Counted from the first letter of the stretch, positions 1 through 8,204 are shown. The stretch: DNA of 32,723 bases from an uncultured cyanobacterium (GCA_937944885.1 CALFBB010000039.1:1-32723), one strand, 5' to 3'. Notes: generated by a model not told the origin, from the sequence alone. Program-made: numbers and translations.

Positions 1-141
<141 letters not shown>

Positions 142-554
142 AGTGAGCGATGAGTTTTTTGCCAGGGATCCACTCCCTGCGATTGTCGGGATCCTTGAAC
201 CTGCGGGTTTGAGGATCCCTTTTTGGGCAGAGGGTAAGCTCTCAGTGGCCAGGATAGCCACTGCTTGCACTTGTTTTTTCACCCTAAGCTAGTGGCATGC
301 CAAGCATCCCAAAAAGCCAGTCGCAAAACGGCCCGCTCAAACCAGTTTCTCCGCTGCTAGCTCTGCTGTCACTAGGAAGTGGGTGTGGGGTGCTACCAGA
401 GCTGTGAGTGGGTCAGAGGGCACCACCCCCTAAGCGGCAGTCAAAGCTTCCAAGGCACATTCAGCAGCTGTGATCTCCCGAAGTTCTCAAGCTCAGGGTT
501 CGCCCCAATTGCCTTTATGATCAAAAGCTGAGCCAGTGAAACCTTAGGGATCCC
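142..554. other. Intergenic region after psbD, no supported gene
   Basis: Apart from the hairpin at 243-279 I see nothing coding here. On the minus strand, roughly 460-345 reads as short stretches rich in Ala and Leu broken by stops, which could be a decayed gene end, but I could not match it to a family. No tRNA-like or known ncRNA-like fold is apparent by eye. Confidence 0.5.
243..279 (+). terminator. Possible intrinsic terminator downstream of psbD
   Basis: A perfect 7-bp inverted repeat, CAGTGGC (243-249) and GCCACTG (257-263), encloses a 7-nt loop. A run of six T lies at 274-279, about ten bases after the stem. It sits about 100 bp downstream of the psbD stop in the right orientation. 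The gap between stem and T-run makes it an imperfect example. Confidence 0.4.
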
Positions 555-1976
555 TTGCCGACACTTGATCATCCCCTACACTATTGGCGGCAGAAAAACC
601 GCTATTACCACGAGGATCTGGAGCGGTTACATCGCTTCTTTGTGCCTGCAGGCCTGCGCATCTTAGAAATTGGTTCGGGTACGGGATCCCTTTTGAATGC
701 CCTACAACCCAGCCTTGGCGTGGGGATTGACTGGGATGCCGAAATTGTGGCCCAGGCCCAGGCACAGTTTCCCCACTTGCATTTCCGGGTACAGGATGCC
801 CATGACCTAGAGCAACTGGCCCGGGATCCCCTGTTGGCGGATCCTTTTGATGTTATTTTGCTAACCAATACCTTGGGCAGCTTGACGGACATTCAACAGG
901 TTTTGCAGCAGCTGCGCCGCTTTTGTAGCCCGCGTACCCGTTTGATCCTCTCCCACCACAATCCTCTGTGGGAACCGATTCTGGCTTTGGCTACCCTGCT
1001 CAAGCAGCGCATGCCCTTGCCCACCACCAACTGGTTATCGGCAGCAGATGTAGCCAACCTGCTGCACCTGGCAGGGTATGAGATCATTCAGCAGGGTAAG
1101 CGGCTGTTGTTGCCCCGCCGTATCCCCTGGGTTTCGGCGGTGGTAAATCGGGTGATCGCACCGTTACCGGGGATCAATGCCCTCTGCTTGACGGAATACA
1201 CCCTTGCTCGGCTGCAACTACCTGCCAATGGGGATCTCCCCCCGCCAGCTCAGCAACCTTCCTGTACTGTGGTGATTCCGGCTCGCAATGAAGCCGGCAA
1301 CATCCGTCAGTGTGTGGAGCGCTTACCGGAAATGGGATCCCGTACCGAGATTATTTTTGTGGAGGGGCATTCCGATGACGATACCTGGGCTGAGATCCAA
1401 CGGGTAATATCCGAATATCAAGGGATCCGCGAGATTCGGGGGCTACGGCAACAGGGCAAAGGCAAAGGGGATGCGGTGCGCCAGGGATTTGCAGCAGCTA
1501 CGGGGGAGGTGTTGATCATTCTGGATGCCGATTTAACCGTACGGCCAGAGGACATGACCAAGTTTTTCTGGGCGGTGGCTTCAGGGCGGTGCGATTTTGC
1601 CAATGGGTGTCGGCTAATTTACCCCCTCAAGCCAGAGGCCATGCCCAGGCTGAACCAGTGGGCCAACCGTTTTTTTGCCGCTTTGCTATCCTATATTCTC
1701 GGCATTCGCATTAAGGACTCCCTCTGCGGTACCAAGGCCTTGCGACGGGAAGATTATCTGGAAATAACCAAGCTGCGGCAGGAGTGGGGTGACTTTGATC
1801 CTTTTGGGGATTTTGATCTGTTGCTGGGATCCGCCAAGCGCAGCTTGAAAATTCTGGATATTCCGGTGCGCTATTTCCCGAGAACCTATGGCCGTTCCAA
1901 TATCCAACATGTACGGGAGGGATTGCGGCTGTTGCAAATCTGTGCTTTTGCCCTGAAGTGCTTTAAGGGGTATTGA
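555..1976 (+). CDS. Bifunctional SAM-dependent methyltransferase / family 2 glycosyltransferase
   Basis: A 473-residue fusion. Residues about 1-190 form a class I SAM-dependent methyltransferase with glycine-rich motif I (LEIGSGTG, 37-44) and an acidic post-I position in GVGIDWD. Residues about 236-473 form a GT-A glycosyltransferase resembling dolichol-phosphate-mannose synthase: CTVVIPARNEAGNI (237-250), a DxD-like LDADLT (D324, D326), and DSLCGTKAL in the acceptor region. Together they would transfer a nucleotide- or lipid-linked sugar and methylate a sugar or lipid intermediate in envelope glycan synthesis; the substrate is unknown. The start is TTG at 555: an in-frame stop lies at 537-539, no ATG or GTG comes between, and an AGGGA purine run precedes it. 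The stop is three bases before the RidA/TnpB remnant on the other strand. Confidence 0.85.
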   Translation: MPTLDHPLHYWRQKNRYYHEDLERLHRFFVPAGLRILEIGSGTGSLLNALQPSLGVGIDWDAEIVAQAQAQFPHLHFRVQDAHDLEQLARDPLLADPFDVILLTNTLGSLTDIQQVLQQLRRFCSPRTRLILSHHNPLWEPILALATLLKQRMPLPTTNWLSAADVANLLHLAGYEIIQQGKRLLLPRRIPWVSAVVNRVIAPLPGINALCLTEYTLARLQLPANGDLPPPAQQPSCTVVIPARNEAGNIRQCVERLPEMGSRTEIIFVEGHSDDDTWAEIQRVISEYQGIREIRGLRQQGKGKGDAVRQGFAAATGEVLIILDADLTVRPEDMTKFFWAVASGRCDFANGCRLIYPLKPEAMPRLNQWANRFFAALLSYILGIRIKDSLCGTKALRREDYLEITKLRQEWGDFDPFGDFDLLLGSAKRSLKILDIPVRYFPRTYGRSNIQHVREGLRLLQICAFALKCFKGY

Positions 1977-1979
1977 AGG

Positions 1980-2090
1980 CTACTTCGATACAATAGCGCT
2001 GACTTCGATTTCCACCCAAAACTCTGGGCTGGCCAAGGCACTCACCTGCGCTATCGTTGAGGCGGGGCGAATTTCTCCGAATACTTCCCC
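1980..2090 (-). pseudogene. RidA/YjgF-family protein, 3' end only
   Basis: The minus strand encodes about 36 residues ending at a stop at 1980. They match the C-terminal strand region of RidA/YjgF proteins: GEVFGEIRPAS, then TIAQVSAL, then VEIEVSAIVSK. RidA proteins deaminate reactive enamine and imine intermediates of PLP enzymes. Everything upstream of about 2090 is replaced by transposase sequence in the same frame, so about the first two thirds of the gene is missing, including the conserved N-terminal region. I did not find that missing part on the far side of the insertion element (2735-3007). The fragment is almost certainly non-functional. The junction near 2090 was placed by eye, within about 10 bases. 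Confidence 0.7.
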
Positions 2091-2297
2091 ATGGGCACCT
2101 CCGCCAGCCACTGGGTATCGGTGCTGTTGCGCCACTTGGTGAGCAGCTTGCACAATCCGGCATAACCCAGCTTTTTCTCGCCTTGCTCGTAACGCGCTTT
2201 CTGCAACGCCAAGGCCTTGTTCAGCGAAGCGGCGCATCAGGCGCTGTTGTTCGCCGGTCGGCATGAGTTTGTACTGGAAGGCTTGGAGACGCTGCAT
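2091..2297 (-). pseudogene. tnpB: TnpB (IS605 OrfB) N-terminal remnant with internal deletion
   Basis: From an ATG at 2297 the minus strand encodes MQRLQAFQYKLMPTGEQQR and then LMRRFA, the typical start of TnpB, the RNA-guided nuclease of IS200/IS605 elements. After RRFA the reading frame shifts: another frame continues the family sequence with NKALALQKARYEQGEKK, then LGYAGLCKLLTKWRNS and TDTQWLAEVPM. The expected short segment resembling GSCRFVF is absent, so a small out-of-frame deletion has occurred. The RuvC core and zinc ribbon are missing, because the sequence runs directly into the RidA 3' end near 2090. The broken frame stays open by chance as a 105-codon chimera (1980-2297). It lies divergent to tnpA, the classical IS605 arrangement. 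Confidence 0.8.
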
Positions 2298-2320
2298 GTC
2301 GTGAATTATACTCTTGGTCC

Positions 2321-2734
2321 ATGAACGATGACAGTAATATTCGGCGCGGTAGACATTGTGTCTTCAAGATGCACGTCCACTTGGTCTTTGTGACGAAATA
2401 CCGCCGCAGTGTGTTTGATGGCGACGCCATCAACCGGCTACGCACGATCTTCGCCAAGGTTTGTACCGATTTGGAGGCGCAACTGGTCGAGATGGACGGC
2501 GAGGACGATCACGTGCATCTGCTCGTGGAATATCCGCCCAAAGTCGTCGTCTCCAACCTCGTGAACAGTCTGAAAGGCGTGTCCAGTCGCTTGCTGCGCA
2601 AGGAGCGGCCCGACATCCAGAAGCATTACTGGAAAGGCGTGCTGTGGTCGCCGTCCTACTTTGCTTCAAGCTGTGGCGACGCACCGATTTCCATCCTGCG
2701 CCAATACATTGAGCAACAGCAGACGCCACACTGA
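2321..2734 (+). CDS. tnpA: IS200/IS605-family Y1 transposase TnpA
   Basis: A 137-residue HUH single-strand transposase that cuts and joins the top strand at hairpin ends. The HUH motif is H64-V-H66 within DDHVHLL, and the nucleophilic tyrosine is Y129 within ILRQYIEQQ. The early strand MHVHLVFVTKYRR is typical of the family. Length is normal for TnpA, with no internal stop or frameshift, so it may still be active, unlike its partner TnpB. It starts 23 bp from the divergent tnpB start. The surrounding stretch from about 1828 to 2981 contains no GGATCC, in contrast to the flanks, which fits relatively recent arrival. Confidence 0.93.
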   Translation: MNDDSNIRRGRHCVFKMHVHLVFVTKYRRSVFDGDAINRLRTIFAKVCTDLEAQLVEMDGEDDHVHLLVEYPPKVVVSNLVNSLKGVSSRLLRKERPDIQKHYWKGVLWSPSYFASSCGDAPISILRQYIEQQQTPH

Positions 2735-2780
2735 AAACAAGCCGCAGGCGAAGTTTCGGCGCAGCCAAACCCAAAGACAA

Positions 2781-2797
2781 GGACGGCTACGCTGTCC
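2781..2797 (+). repeat. Hairpin in the IS605 right-end region
   Basis: GGACGGC and GCTGTCC pair as a 7-bp stem with one G-T wobble around a TAC loop. Small subterminal hairpins of this kind are what the Y1 transposase recognises on single-stranded DNA. It lies 47 bp after the tnpA stop. Confidence 0.6.
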
Positions 2798-3007
2798 GCG
2801 CTATCCTTCCCCGCCCTGTTAGCTTGCTCCCGCGCAGCAGTAGAGCGGGGCTTGCCGCGCACCGGGTCAGGATAAAAGCCACGGGATTGGGGTATGGCCA
2901 TGGCAGGGCTGGTCAACCCACTGTGCAGCAGAAACTGTAAGCTGGGAGGGTGTGCCTTGCTACTTGTAGCAGCCTCAGCTGGGATCCCCAACCAGGCCAT
3001 TCACACT

Positions 3008-4231
3008 TCAGCTAGAACTGATGCTGGTGAGATGGTAGCTACCATCTGCCTGAACCCAAGCCACCTCCGGGATGCAACATTGGTGGGCGTAGGCTTCCAC
3101 CTCCTCTGGGGAGCGACCCAGCAGTTCTAGCTCTACAGGCTCAGATTGTCTCCAGCGGGCAGCTAGAGCCAGCGCCGCCGGGATCCCTGCCGGCAGCAAA
3201 GGAACGACGAGACGTTTACAACCGCTCTCCTGCAGGTCATGAGCCAGGGGCAAAAGCCGAAGCAACTTATCAGGGAGCAAGGTGAAGCCAATTCCCGGCT
3301 GCTCCACTTGCTGGGGGCTGTAGAGAGCATAGAGCCGGTCGTAGCGGCCTCCCAGGCCTACCACTTCACCCTCCACCACCGCCTGAAAGACAATGCCTGT
3401 GTAGTAGGCCAAGGTTTGCAGCAAGCTGAGATCCAGCACAACATCTACCTGTTGCTCCTGCAGGATCTGGCAGAGTTGTTGCAGATCCTGCAGCCGCTCC
3501 GGCGGCACAGGCAACTGAGCTAACTGGGGTAAAACACGGCTGGGCCGGCCCCGGAGAGCCAGAATCTGGGATCCCATCTGGCGGGCGGCTTCCGGTAGGG
3601 GTGCTGACTCTAGATAGACATAATCCAATTGGGCAATGGCTCGTCGAACCGCCGCTTGGGCAGTGGGGGGAATGGGGCTAAGCAAACTTTCGGTGAGACT
3701 GACATCCCCCAGCAACAACATCCAAGCCCCCTGGTGCACAGAACGGATAGAATCGGCCAGGAGCGTCAGGATCTCAGCATCCGCCAGCCAACCCCCCGCC
3801 CCGATCAGCTCCACCCCCGACTGGAAAAACTCCTGCCCACCGGTGGATCCCTCCTGCCGCTGGCTGTTGCGGAAAACACTGCCATGGTAGTAAAGACGCA
3901 AAGGTAAGGGACCAGAAGCAAGACGCGTGGCCGCTGCCCGCACAATGGAAGCTGTCAATTCTGGACGTAACCCCAGCATCGTCCCTTCACTATCCCGCAG
4001 TTGCAGCACAGCCTCTGCCTGGATGGATCCCCCGGCCAACAGGGTTTCCAATCGCTCCAGAGTAGGGGTAATAATGCGCTGATAGCCATAGCGCCGGAAC
4101 ACCTGGCTCAGTTGCGACTCCAAGCGTTCCCGCCGCTGGACCTCACGGGGAAGAAGATCCCGGGCGCCGCTGGGTGGCCGTAAGCTGCTAGGACCGGTGG
4201 AGGAGGCTAGGCGGGAATCGGTATCGTACAC
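3008..4231 (-). CDS. hisZ: ATP phosphoribosyltransferase regulatory subunit HisZ
   Basis: A 407-residue protein of the class II histidyl-tRNA-synthetase-like fold. It begins RPPSGARDLLP a few residues in, as HisZ proteins do, and has a motif-2-like LRLYYHGSVFRN, a GLRPELTASIVRAAA stretch and GLGGRYDRLYALY. HisZ has no aminoacylation role; it joins short-form HisG to make the hetero-octameric ATP-phosphoribosyltransferase, the first and feedback-regulated step of histidine synthesis. hisG is not in the window. The start is GTG at 4231 with no clear ribosome site. The gene lies 30 bp downstream of the hydrolase at 4262-5368 on the same strand, so the two may be co-transcribed. Confidence 0.9.
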   Translation of the reverse strand: MYDTDSRLASSTGPSSLRPPSGARDLLPREVQRRERLESQLSQVFRRYGYQRIITPTLERLETLLAGGSIQAEAVLQLRDSEGTMLGLRPELTASIVRAAATRLASGPLPLRLYYHGSVFRNSQRQEGSTGGQEFFQSGVELIGAGGWLADAEILTLLADSIRSVHQGAWMLLLGDVSLTESLLSPIPPTAQAAVRRAIAQLDYVYLESAPLPEAARQMGSQILALRGRPSRVLPQLAQLPVPPERLQDLQQLCQILQEQQVDVVLDLSLLQTLAYYTGIVFQAVVEGEVVGLGGRYDRLYALYSPQQVEQPGIGFTLLPDKLLRLLPLAHDLQESGCKRLVVPLLPAGIPAALALAARWRQSEPVELELLGRSPEEVEAYAHQCCIPEVAWVQADGSYHLTSISSS

Positions 4232-4261
4232 GGTTCAGCTTTGATGTGGTGTCCTGCCGCA

Positions 4262-5368
4262 TCATACCGAATGTGGGGTCGGGGAAGCGGGATCCCAAGG
4301 GAAATCCGGCCAAGTCCACATCGGGTCGGTGGAGCGAACCCGGTGCATGCCGGCTGCGGCAAAGCTGGCAAAAGCTGCATCCGCCTGCTCACTAAAATCC
4401 ACTACCCCCGGAATCACCACCGGCGAGGTGCAATCTTCTAGAAGGTAAACCTTGCCGGCCAGCTTGGGATCACGGGCTTGGATTTCCTCTAACAGATCGC
4501 TCACCGTCCAGGCCAGACAATGGCTTTTGGCTTGGCCGGCAATGATCAGAGCATCAAACCCCAGCAAAAAGTGGATCAGCTGCTCATTTTTTTCGTCGAT
4601 GGGATCCCCTTCCGGCCCGGTTAAGACTTCTGGGCTGAGTACCGAATAGTTCTCCGTTAGAGGGTTAGCCCCTTTCAGTTCCAAACTAGCCTGGCTGCAG
4701 CGGGCCAAGCTGTGGAAAAAAATCGCCTCCTCCACCGCCGGCACCAACGCATGACCAATGCCCCCCAACATGGAGTGATAAGGCCAGACCATGAGCGGGT
4801 ACTTTCCCCCTTCTTCCAGCTGTTGGGCATAGTGCAGAGCATGGGCTTGCAATGTCGACAGATCCCCCCGGGTTAAGCTGGCGGCCACAGCAGGGTTCAC
4901 CTGCCAGCGACCGGAGCGAATCTCCTCCACCGAGATCGGGGTTGCCGGTTGTGGATGGGATCCCTGGGCATCCACCCAAAAGATGGGGTGGAAAATCTGC
5001 ATGGCCGTGTGGGTGTCCAGGGTAGCAACGATTTGGGTAATCTGGGCCAGGTTGCGGTAGATAAACTGGCAAAGACGTTGATTGTCTTCCACCGCCCCCT
5101 GCCCGGAGCTACCGGCAACAAACAACTCGAACCCAGGGATACAAAAGGTATTCTGCACATCAATCAACAGCAGGCCCACCCGCACCCGATCCTTCGCCGC
5201 TGCCGGGATCCCGTGTTGCTTGGCCCAGGACTCGGCTTCTGCAGCCCGTTGTTGGTAGGGCACACGCCACACTTCTCCCACCCGCTCCGCCTGAAAGTGG
5301 GGGGGCAAGGGCAGGGTTCCGGCAAAGGGAGCATCGGCAGCTCTCTCCTGTACAGGGGTGATCGTCAT
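4262..5368 (-). CDS. Isochorismatase-family cysteine hydrolase, probable nicotinamidase-like
   Basis: A 368-residue member of the isochorismatase/nicotinamidase superfamily. The catalytic triad is visible as D70 ([10 protein letters not shown]), K189 ([12 protein letters not shown]) and C284 ([11 protein letters not shown]). D118 and H120 in TLDTH, with H127, match the metal-binding D-x-H...H of nicotinamidases, which isochorismatases lack. Nicotinamidase deamidates nicotinamide to nicotinate, the substrate of PncB, and a divergent pncB starts 256 bp away, so an NAD-salvage role is the best inference. The protein is much longer than typical PncA (about 180-220 residues), with an extra N-terminal segment and insertions between 130 and 260, so another amide substrate is possible. 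A 21-bp palindrome lies 66 bp upstream of the ATG. Confidence 0.8.
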   Translation of the reverse strand: MTITPVQERAADAPFAGTLPLPPHFQAERVGEVWRVPYQQRAAEAESWAKQHGIPAAAKDRVRVGLLLIDVQNTFCIPGFELFVAGSSGQGAVEDNQRLCQFIYRNLAQITQIVATLDTHTAMQIFHPIFWVDAQGSHPQPATPISVEEIRSGRWQVNPAVAASLTRGDLSTLQAHALHYAQQLEEGGKYPLMVWPYHSMLGGIGHALVPAVEEAIFFHSLARCSQASLELKGANPLTENYSVLSPEVLTGPEGDPIDEKNEQLIHFLLGFDALIIAGQAKSHCLAWTVSDLLEEIQARDPKLAGKVYLLEDCTSPVVIPGVVDFSEQADAAFASFAAAGMHRVRSTDPMWTWPDFPWDPASPTPHSV

Positions 5369-5433
5369 GATGGATGAATGTTCAATAGGGTTAGTGCGTG
5401 CAGGTGTCGCTGGGTTAGAGTAGAAGGCTCTAT

Positions 5434-5454
5434 TTATGGTTGTTTTTACTATAA
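5434..5454. promoter_or_regulatory. 21-bp palindromic operator candidate, hydrolase side
   Basis: The site reads TTATGGT-N7-ACTATAA, where the arms are inverted repeats except for one base. The same arms at the same spacing recur at 5578-5598, next to pncB. On the minus strand it contains TATAGT, which could serve as a -10 element for the hydrolase gene starting at 5368. A shared repressor of NAD salvage, for example of the NrtR type, is a reasonable hypothesis; no regulator gene is in the window. Confidence 0.6.
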
Positions 5455-5577
5455 GTGGGAGCCGTTAAGCTTGTCCAGCCGGTGGGGATCGGCAGCAAAA
5501 AAGCTGTGGCAAAAAAGGTTGAAGTCTCTTCACACAAGGGCTGAGCCAAGAGAGGGATCCCCTAACAGATATCCTTC

Positions 5578-5598
5578 TTATGGTAATTTTTACTATAA
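5578..5598. promoter_or_regulatory. 21-bp palindromic operator candidate overlapping the pncB -10
   Basis: TTATGGT-N7-ACTATAA, identical in both arms to the site at 5434-5454 and in the same orientation. A perfect TATAAT hexamer (5594-5599) lies within and just beyond its right arm, so a protein bound here would cover the pncB promoter. The site ends 26 bp before the pncB start at 5625. Confidence 0.65.
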
Positions 5599-5624
5599 TT
5601 GGCCTTCTCCCCCGAGGTTACTTC

Positions 5625-6980
5625 ATGCTGGCCCCTGACTTTTCGTCGTTGCAGCCGCCAGACTATGGCCTGCTGACGGACCTTTACCAGTTCACCATGG
5701 TTGCCTGCTATGCGGGAGAAGGTCTGGAAGCCCAGCCTGCGGCTTTTGAACTGTTTGTGCGGCGGTTGCCCCCCGACTATGGTTACCTCATTGCCATGGG
5801 TCTTACCCAAGCGGTGGAGTACCTGCAGCAGCTGCACTTCACGCCAGACGCCTTGCAAGCCTTACGGGATACCGGCATTTTTAATGACGCACCGCAGCGG
5901 TTTTGGAGCTTGCTGGAAGAATGCCGTTTTCAGGGAGATGTCTGGGCAGTGCCGGAGGGATGCGCCCTTTTTGCCAACCAACCCTTGCTGCGCATCGAAG
6001 CCCCCTTATGGCAGGCGCAACTGGTGGAAACCTACCTGCTGTCCACCTTTAATTACCAAACCTTGATCGCTACCAAAGCCGCACGCATGCGGGATGCAGC
6101 CGGGGATGAAGCCATTTTGCTGGAGTTTGGCACCCGGCGGGCCTTTGGTCCACAGGCGGGGTTGTGGGCAGCACGGGCTGCTCTGGCGGCAGGCTTCAAT
6201 GCCACCTCCAACGTACTGGCGGCCCTGAAATTGGGTCGCAAACCGGCAGGTACCATGGCCCATTCCCTGGTCATGGCCATTGCTGCTTTGTCCGGCGATG
6301 AGACCCGGGCCTTTCAGTCCTTTCAGCGCTACTTCCCGCAAGCAGCTCTGTTAATTGATACCTACGATCCCATTCAAGGGGCACGTACAGCAGCTCAACT
6401 GTTTGCAGCGAAAAACCCAGACCAACTGGGATCCCGTGGGGAGTTTGGTGGTGTACGCATCGACTCCGGTGATTTGGAAGCTCTCTCCCGCCAGGTGAAG
6501 CAAATTTTGCCTCAGGGATCCCCGGTGTTTGTGAGTGGGGATTTGGATGAGTATGAAATCGAACGGCTGCATCGCTCGCAAGCTCCGATTAGCGGCTATG
6601 GGGTCGGTACCCGCTTGGTGAGCGGGAACGGGGTCAACGGCGTGTATAAGCTGGTGGAAATCAACGGCATCCCTGTGGCCAAAGCCTCCTTTGCCAAGGC
6701 TACCCTGCCGGGGCGCAAGCAAATCTTTCGCGGCCCCAGCTGCGATTGGCTCGGTCACGCAGAGGAAACTCCCCCCCCCGGTTGTGAGCCGCTCCTGCGC
6801 AAAGTGATGCAGGCGGGGGTGCTTCTCGAGCCTTTGCCGGATCTGGAAACCATTGCCCACACCAGTCGCGCCTCGGTCACCCGACTTCCTAAGGGGGTGA
6901 GACAGCTGCGCCAGCCGGATCCCTGGCCGATGAACCTAACCCAGACTTTGCAGCAGCTGAAAGATCAACCCCTACCCTGA
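5625..6980 (+). CDS. pncB: Nicotinate phosphoribosyltransferase
   Basis: A 451-residue enzyme that condenses nicotinate with PRPP to nicotinate mononucleotide in the Preiss-Handler NAD salvage route. Family signatures include YGLLTDLYQFTM near the N-terminus, AAFELFVRRLPPDYGYLIA, LLEFGTRRAFGPQAG, GGVRIDSGDLEAL and GVGTRLVSG. I chose ATG 5625 (MLAPDFSSLQPPDYG) over an in-frame ATG at 5580. The earlier one falls inside the palindrome and predicted -10 element, whereas a GAGG ribosome site (5614-5617) precedes 5625 and the protein then begins as in the family. It is divergent from the nicotinamidase-like gene and apparently shares regulation with it through paired palindromes. A hairpin follows the stop. 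Confidence 0.94.
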   Translation: MLAPDFSSLQPPDYGLLTDLYQFTMVACYAGEGLEAQPAAFELFVRRLPPDYGYLIAMGLTQAVEYLQQLHFTPDALQALRDTGIFNDAPQRFWSLLEECRFQGDVWAVPEGCALFANQPLLRIEAPLWQAQLVETYLLSTFNYQTLIATKAARMRDAAGDEAILLEFGTRRAFGPQAGLWAARAALAAGFNATSNVLAALKLGRKPAGTMAHSLVMAIAALSGDETRAFQSFQRYFPQAALLIDTYDPIQGARTAAQLFAAKNPDQLGSRGEFGGVRIDSGDLEALSRQVKQILPQGSPVFVSGDLDEYEIERLHRSQAPISGYGVGTRLVSGNGVNGVYKLVEINGIPVAKASFAKATLPGRKQIFRGPSCDWLGHAEETPPPGCEPLLRKVMQAGVLLEPLPDLETIAHTSRASVTRLPKGVRQLRQPDPWPMNLTQTLQQLKDQPLP

Positions 6981-6990
6981 GCAGGGATCC

Positions 6991-7013
6991 CACCCCTCGG
7001 CAAGAAAGGGGTG
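6991..7013 (+). terminator. Hairpin after pncB, possible terminator
   Basis: CACCCCT (6991-6997) and AGGGGTG (7007-7013) form a perfect 7-bp stem with a 9-nt loop, 10 bp after the pncB stop. No T-run follows, as is frequent in cyanobacteria, so termination is inferred from position only. Confidence 0.4.
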
Positions 7014-7025
7014 AACAGCAAGAAC

Positions 7026-7031
7026 TATAAT
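7026..7031 (+). promoter_or_regulatory. -10 element candidate for gmd
   Basis: A perfect TATAAT hexamer lies 36 bp upstream of the chosen gmd ATG. No good -35 hexamer is seen 16-18 bp further upstream, so an activator or a weak promoter is possible. Confidence 0.45.
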
Positions 7032-7067
7032 ATTTGAGCTTTGTCCTGCTCTTTGACCCCTAATGTT

Positions 7068-8204
7068 ATGACCCAACGTGCCTTAATTACCGGCATCACC
7101 GGACAGGATGGTTCTTACCTGGCAGAATTGTTGATGCAAAAAGGCTACGAAGTTCACGGCATCATCCGCCGCGCTAGCACCTTTAACACCGACCGCATCG
7201 ACCATATTTACGTCGATTCCCATGATCCGCAGGCCAAGCTTTTTCTCCACTACGGGGATCTTACCGATGGCACCACGCTGCGCAAGATTCTGGAGCAGGT
7301 ACAACCAAGCGAGGTCTACAACCTAGGGGCACAATCTCATGTGCGGGTTAGCTTTGATGCACCGGAATACACGGTCGATGCAGTAGCAATGGGTACCTTG
7401 CGGCTGCTGGAAGCCATTCGCGATTACCAGCAACGGACAGGGATCCGCGTAAAGTTTTACCAAGCCGGATCCTCAGAGATGTTTGGACTGGTGCAAGAGA
7501 TACCCCAAAAAGAAACCACCCCCTTCTACCCCCGCAGCCCCTATGCCTGCGCCAAGGTGTACGGCTATTGGCAAACCGTCAACTACCGTGAGGCCTACAA
7601 TCTCTTCGCTTGCAACGGCATTCTCTTTAACCACGAAAGCCCGCGGCGGGGAGAAACCTTCGTTACCCGCAAAATTACCCGTGCCGTCAGCCGCATCGTT
7701 GCCGGTAAACAAAATAAGCTCTACCTAGGTAACCTGGATGCCAAGCGGGATTGGGGCTACGCCAAAGATTACGTGGAAGGCATGTGGATGATGTTGCAGC
7801 AGCCGCAGCCGGATGATTTTGTCTTGGCCACCGGCGAAACCCACACCGTGCGAGAGTTTGTGGAACGGGCTTTTGCACTGGTGGATATGCCCATCACCTG
7901 GAAGGGATCCGGTGAAGCAGAACAGGGGCTGTACAAGGATCGGGTACTGATTGAAATCGACCCCCGCTACTACCGACCCACAGAAGTGGATCTGCTCCTG
8001 GGGGATCCCTCGAAAGCCAAACGAGTGCTGGGTTGGCAGCCAAAGGTGAGTTTCCCAGAATTGGTGGAGCTGATGGTTTTGGCCGATTTGGAAGCAATGG
8101 GACTGGATCCCAACCCCATCCTAGGGGAACGGCGTACCCTCAATGGCTTACTCAGCGAGGATCGGGCTTTTATCCGCACCCAACAGGGGGTTCACTACGA
8201 CTAA
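7068..8204 (+). CDS. gmd: GDP-mannose 4,6-dehydratase
   Basis: A 378-residue extended short-chain dehydrogenase that converts GDP-mannose to GDP-4-keto-6-deoxymannose, the precursor of GDP-fucose and GDP-rhamnose. The NADP-binding loop is [14 protein letters not shown] near the N-terminus. The catalytic YxxxK is in [12 protein letters not shown], followed by the Gmd-specific [21 protein letters not shown] 7068 was chosen over an in-frame TTG at 7041 because family members start just before [19 protein letters not shown] sits upstream. No GDP-fucose synthase (fcl) follows; rpsD does. Possible users of the sugar are envelope glycans or the fucosyl/rhamnosyl group of myxoxanthophyll-type carotenoids; a GT2 that could act there is at 20846-22030. 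Confidence 0.95.
   Translation: MTQRALITGITGQDGSYLAELLMQKGYEVHGIIRRASTFNTDRIDHIYVDSHDPQAKLFLHYGDLTDGTTLRKILEQVQPSEVYNLGAQSHVRVSFDAPEYTVDAVAMGTLRLLEAIRDYQQRTGIRVKFYQAGSSEMFGLVQEIPQKETTPFYPRSPYACAKVYGYWQTVNYREAYNLFACNGILFNHESPRRGETFVTRKITRAVSRIVAGKQNKLYLGNLDAKRDWGYAKDYVEGMWMMLQQPQPDDFVLATGETHTVREFVERAFALVDMPITWKGSGEAEQGLYKDRVLIEIDPRYYRPTEVDLLLGDPSKAKRVLGWQPKVSFPELVELMVLADLEAMGLDPNPILGERRTLNGLLSEDRAFIRTQQGVHYD

Larger units (their letters stand above)
2091..2880 (+). mobile_element. IS200/IS605-type element, left part truncated
   Basis: The element comprises divergent tnpA (2321-2734) and a tnpB stub (2091-2297). The sequence after tnpA looks like an IS605 right end: a 7-bp hairpin with a 3-nt loop at 2781-2797 and a longer CCCCGC/GCGGGG pairing (2809-2814 with 2845-2850). 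The true left end, beyond the 3' end of tnpB, has been deleted up to the ridA remnant. The right boundary is not defined precisely; 2880 is an estimate. Confidence 0.7.

Noticed and set aside
142-540. Possible TnpB 3' remnant on the minus strand after psbD
   Set aside because: Short Ala/Leu-rich pieces are interrupted by stops and lack the CxxC or RuvC residues, so there is no support for a family assignment.
2430-3000. Long minus-strand ORFs across tnpA and the right end of the IS element
   Set aside because: They lie opposite a well-supported transposase gene or within the IS end hairpins and show no family motif.
5580-5624. Earlier ATG for pncB at 5580
   Set aside because: It lies inside the 21-bp palindrome and next to the TATAAT, so it is probably upstream of the transcript; the family N-terminus begins at 5625.
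7024-7030. Third copy of the NAD palindrome arm (ACTATAA) before gmd
   Set aside because: Only one arm is present; no TTATGGT lies 7 bp upstream. It is better read as part of the gmd -10 element. The same single arm also occurs by chance at 29337-29343.
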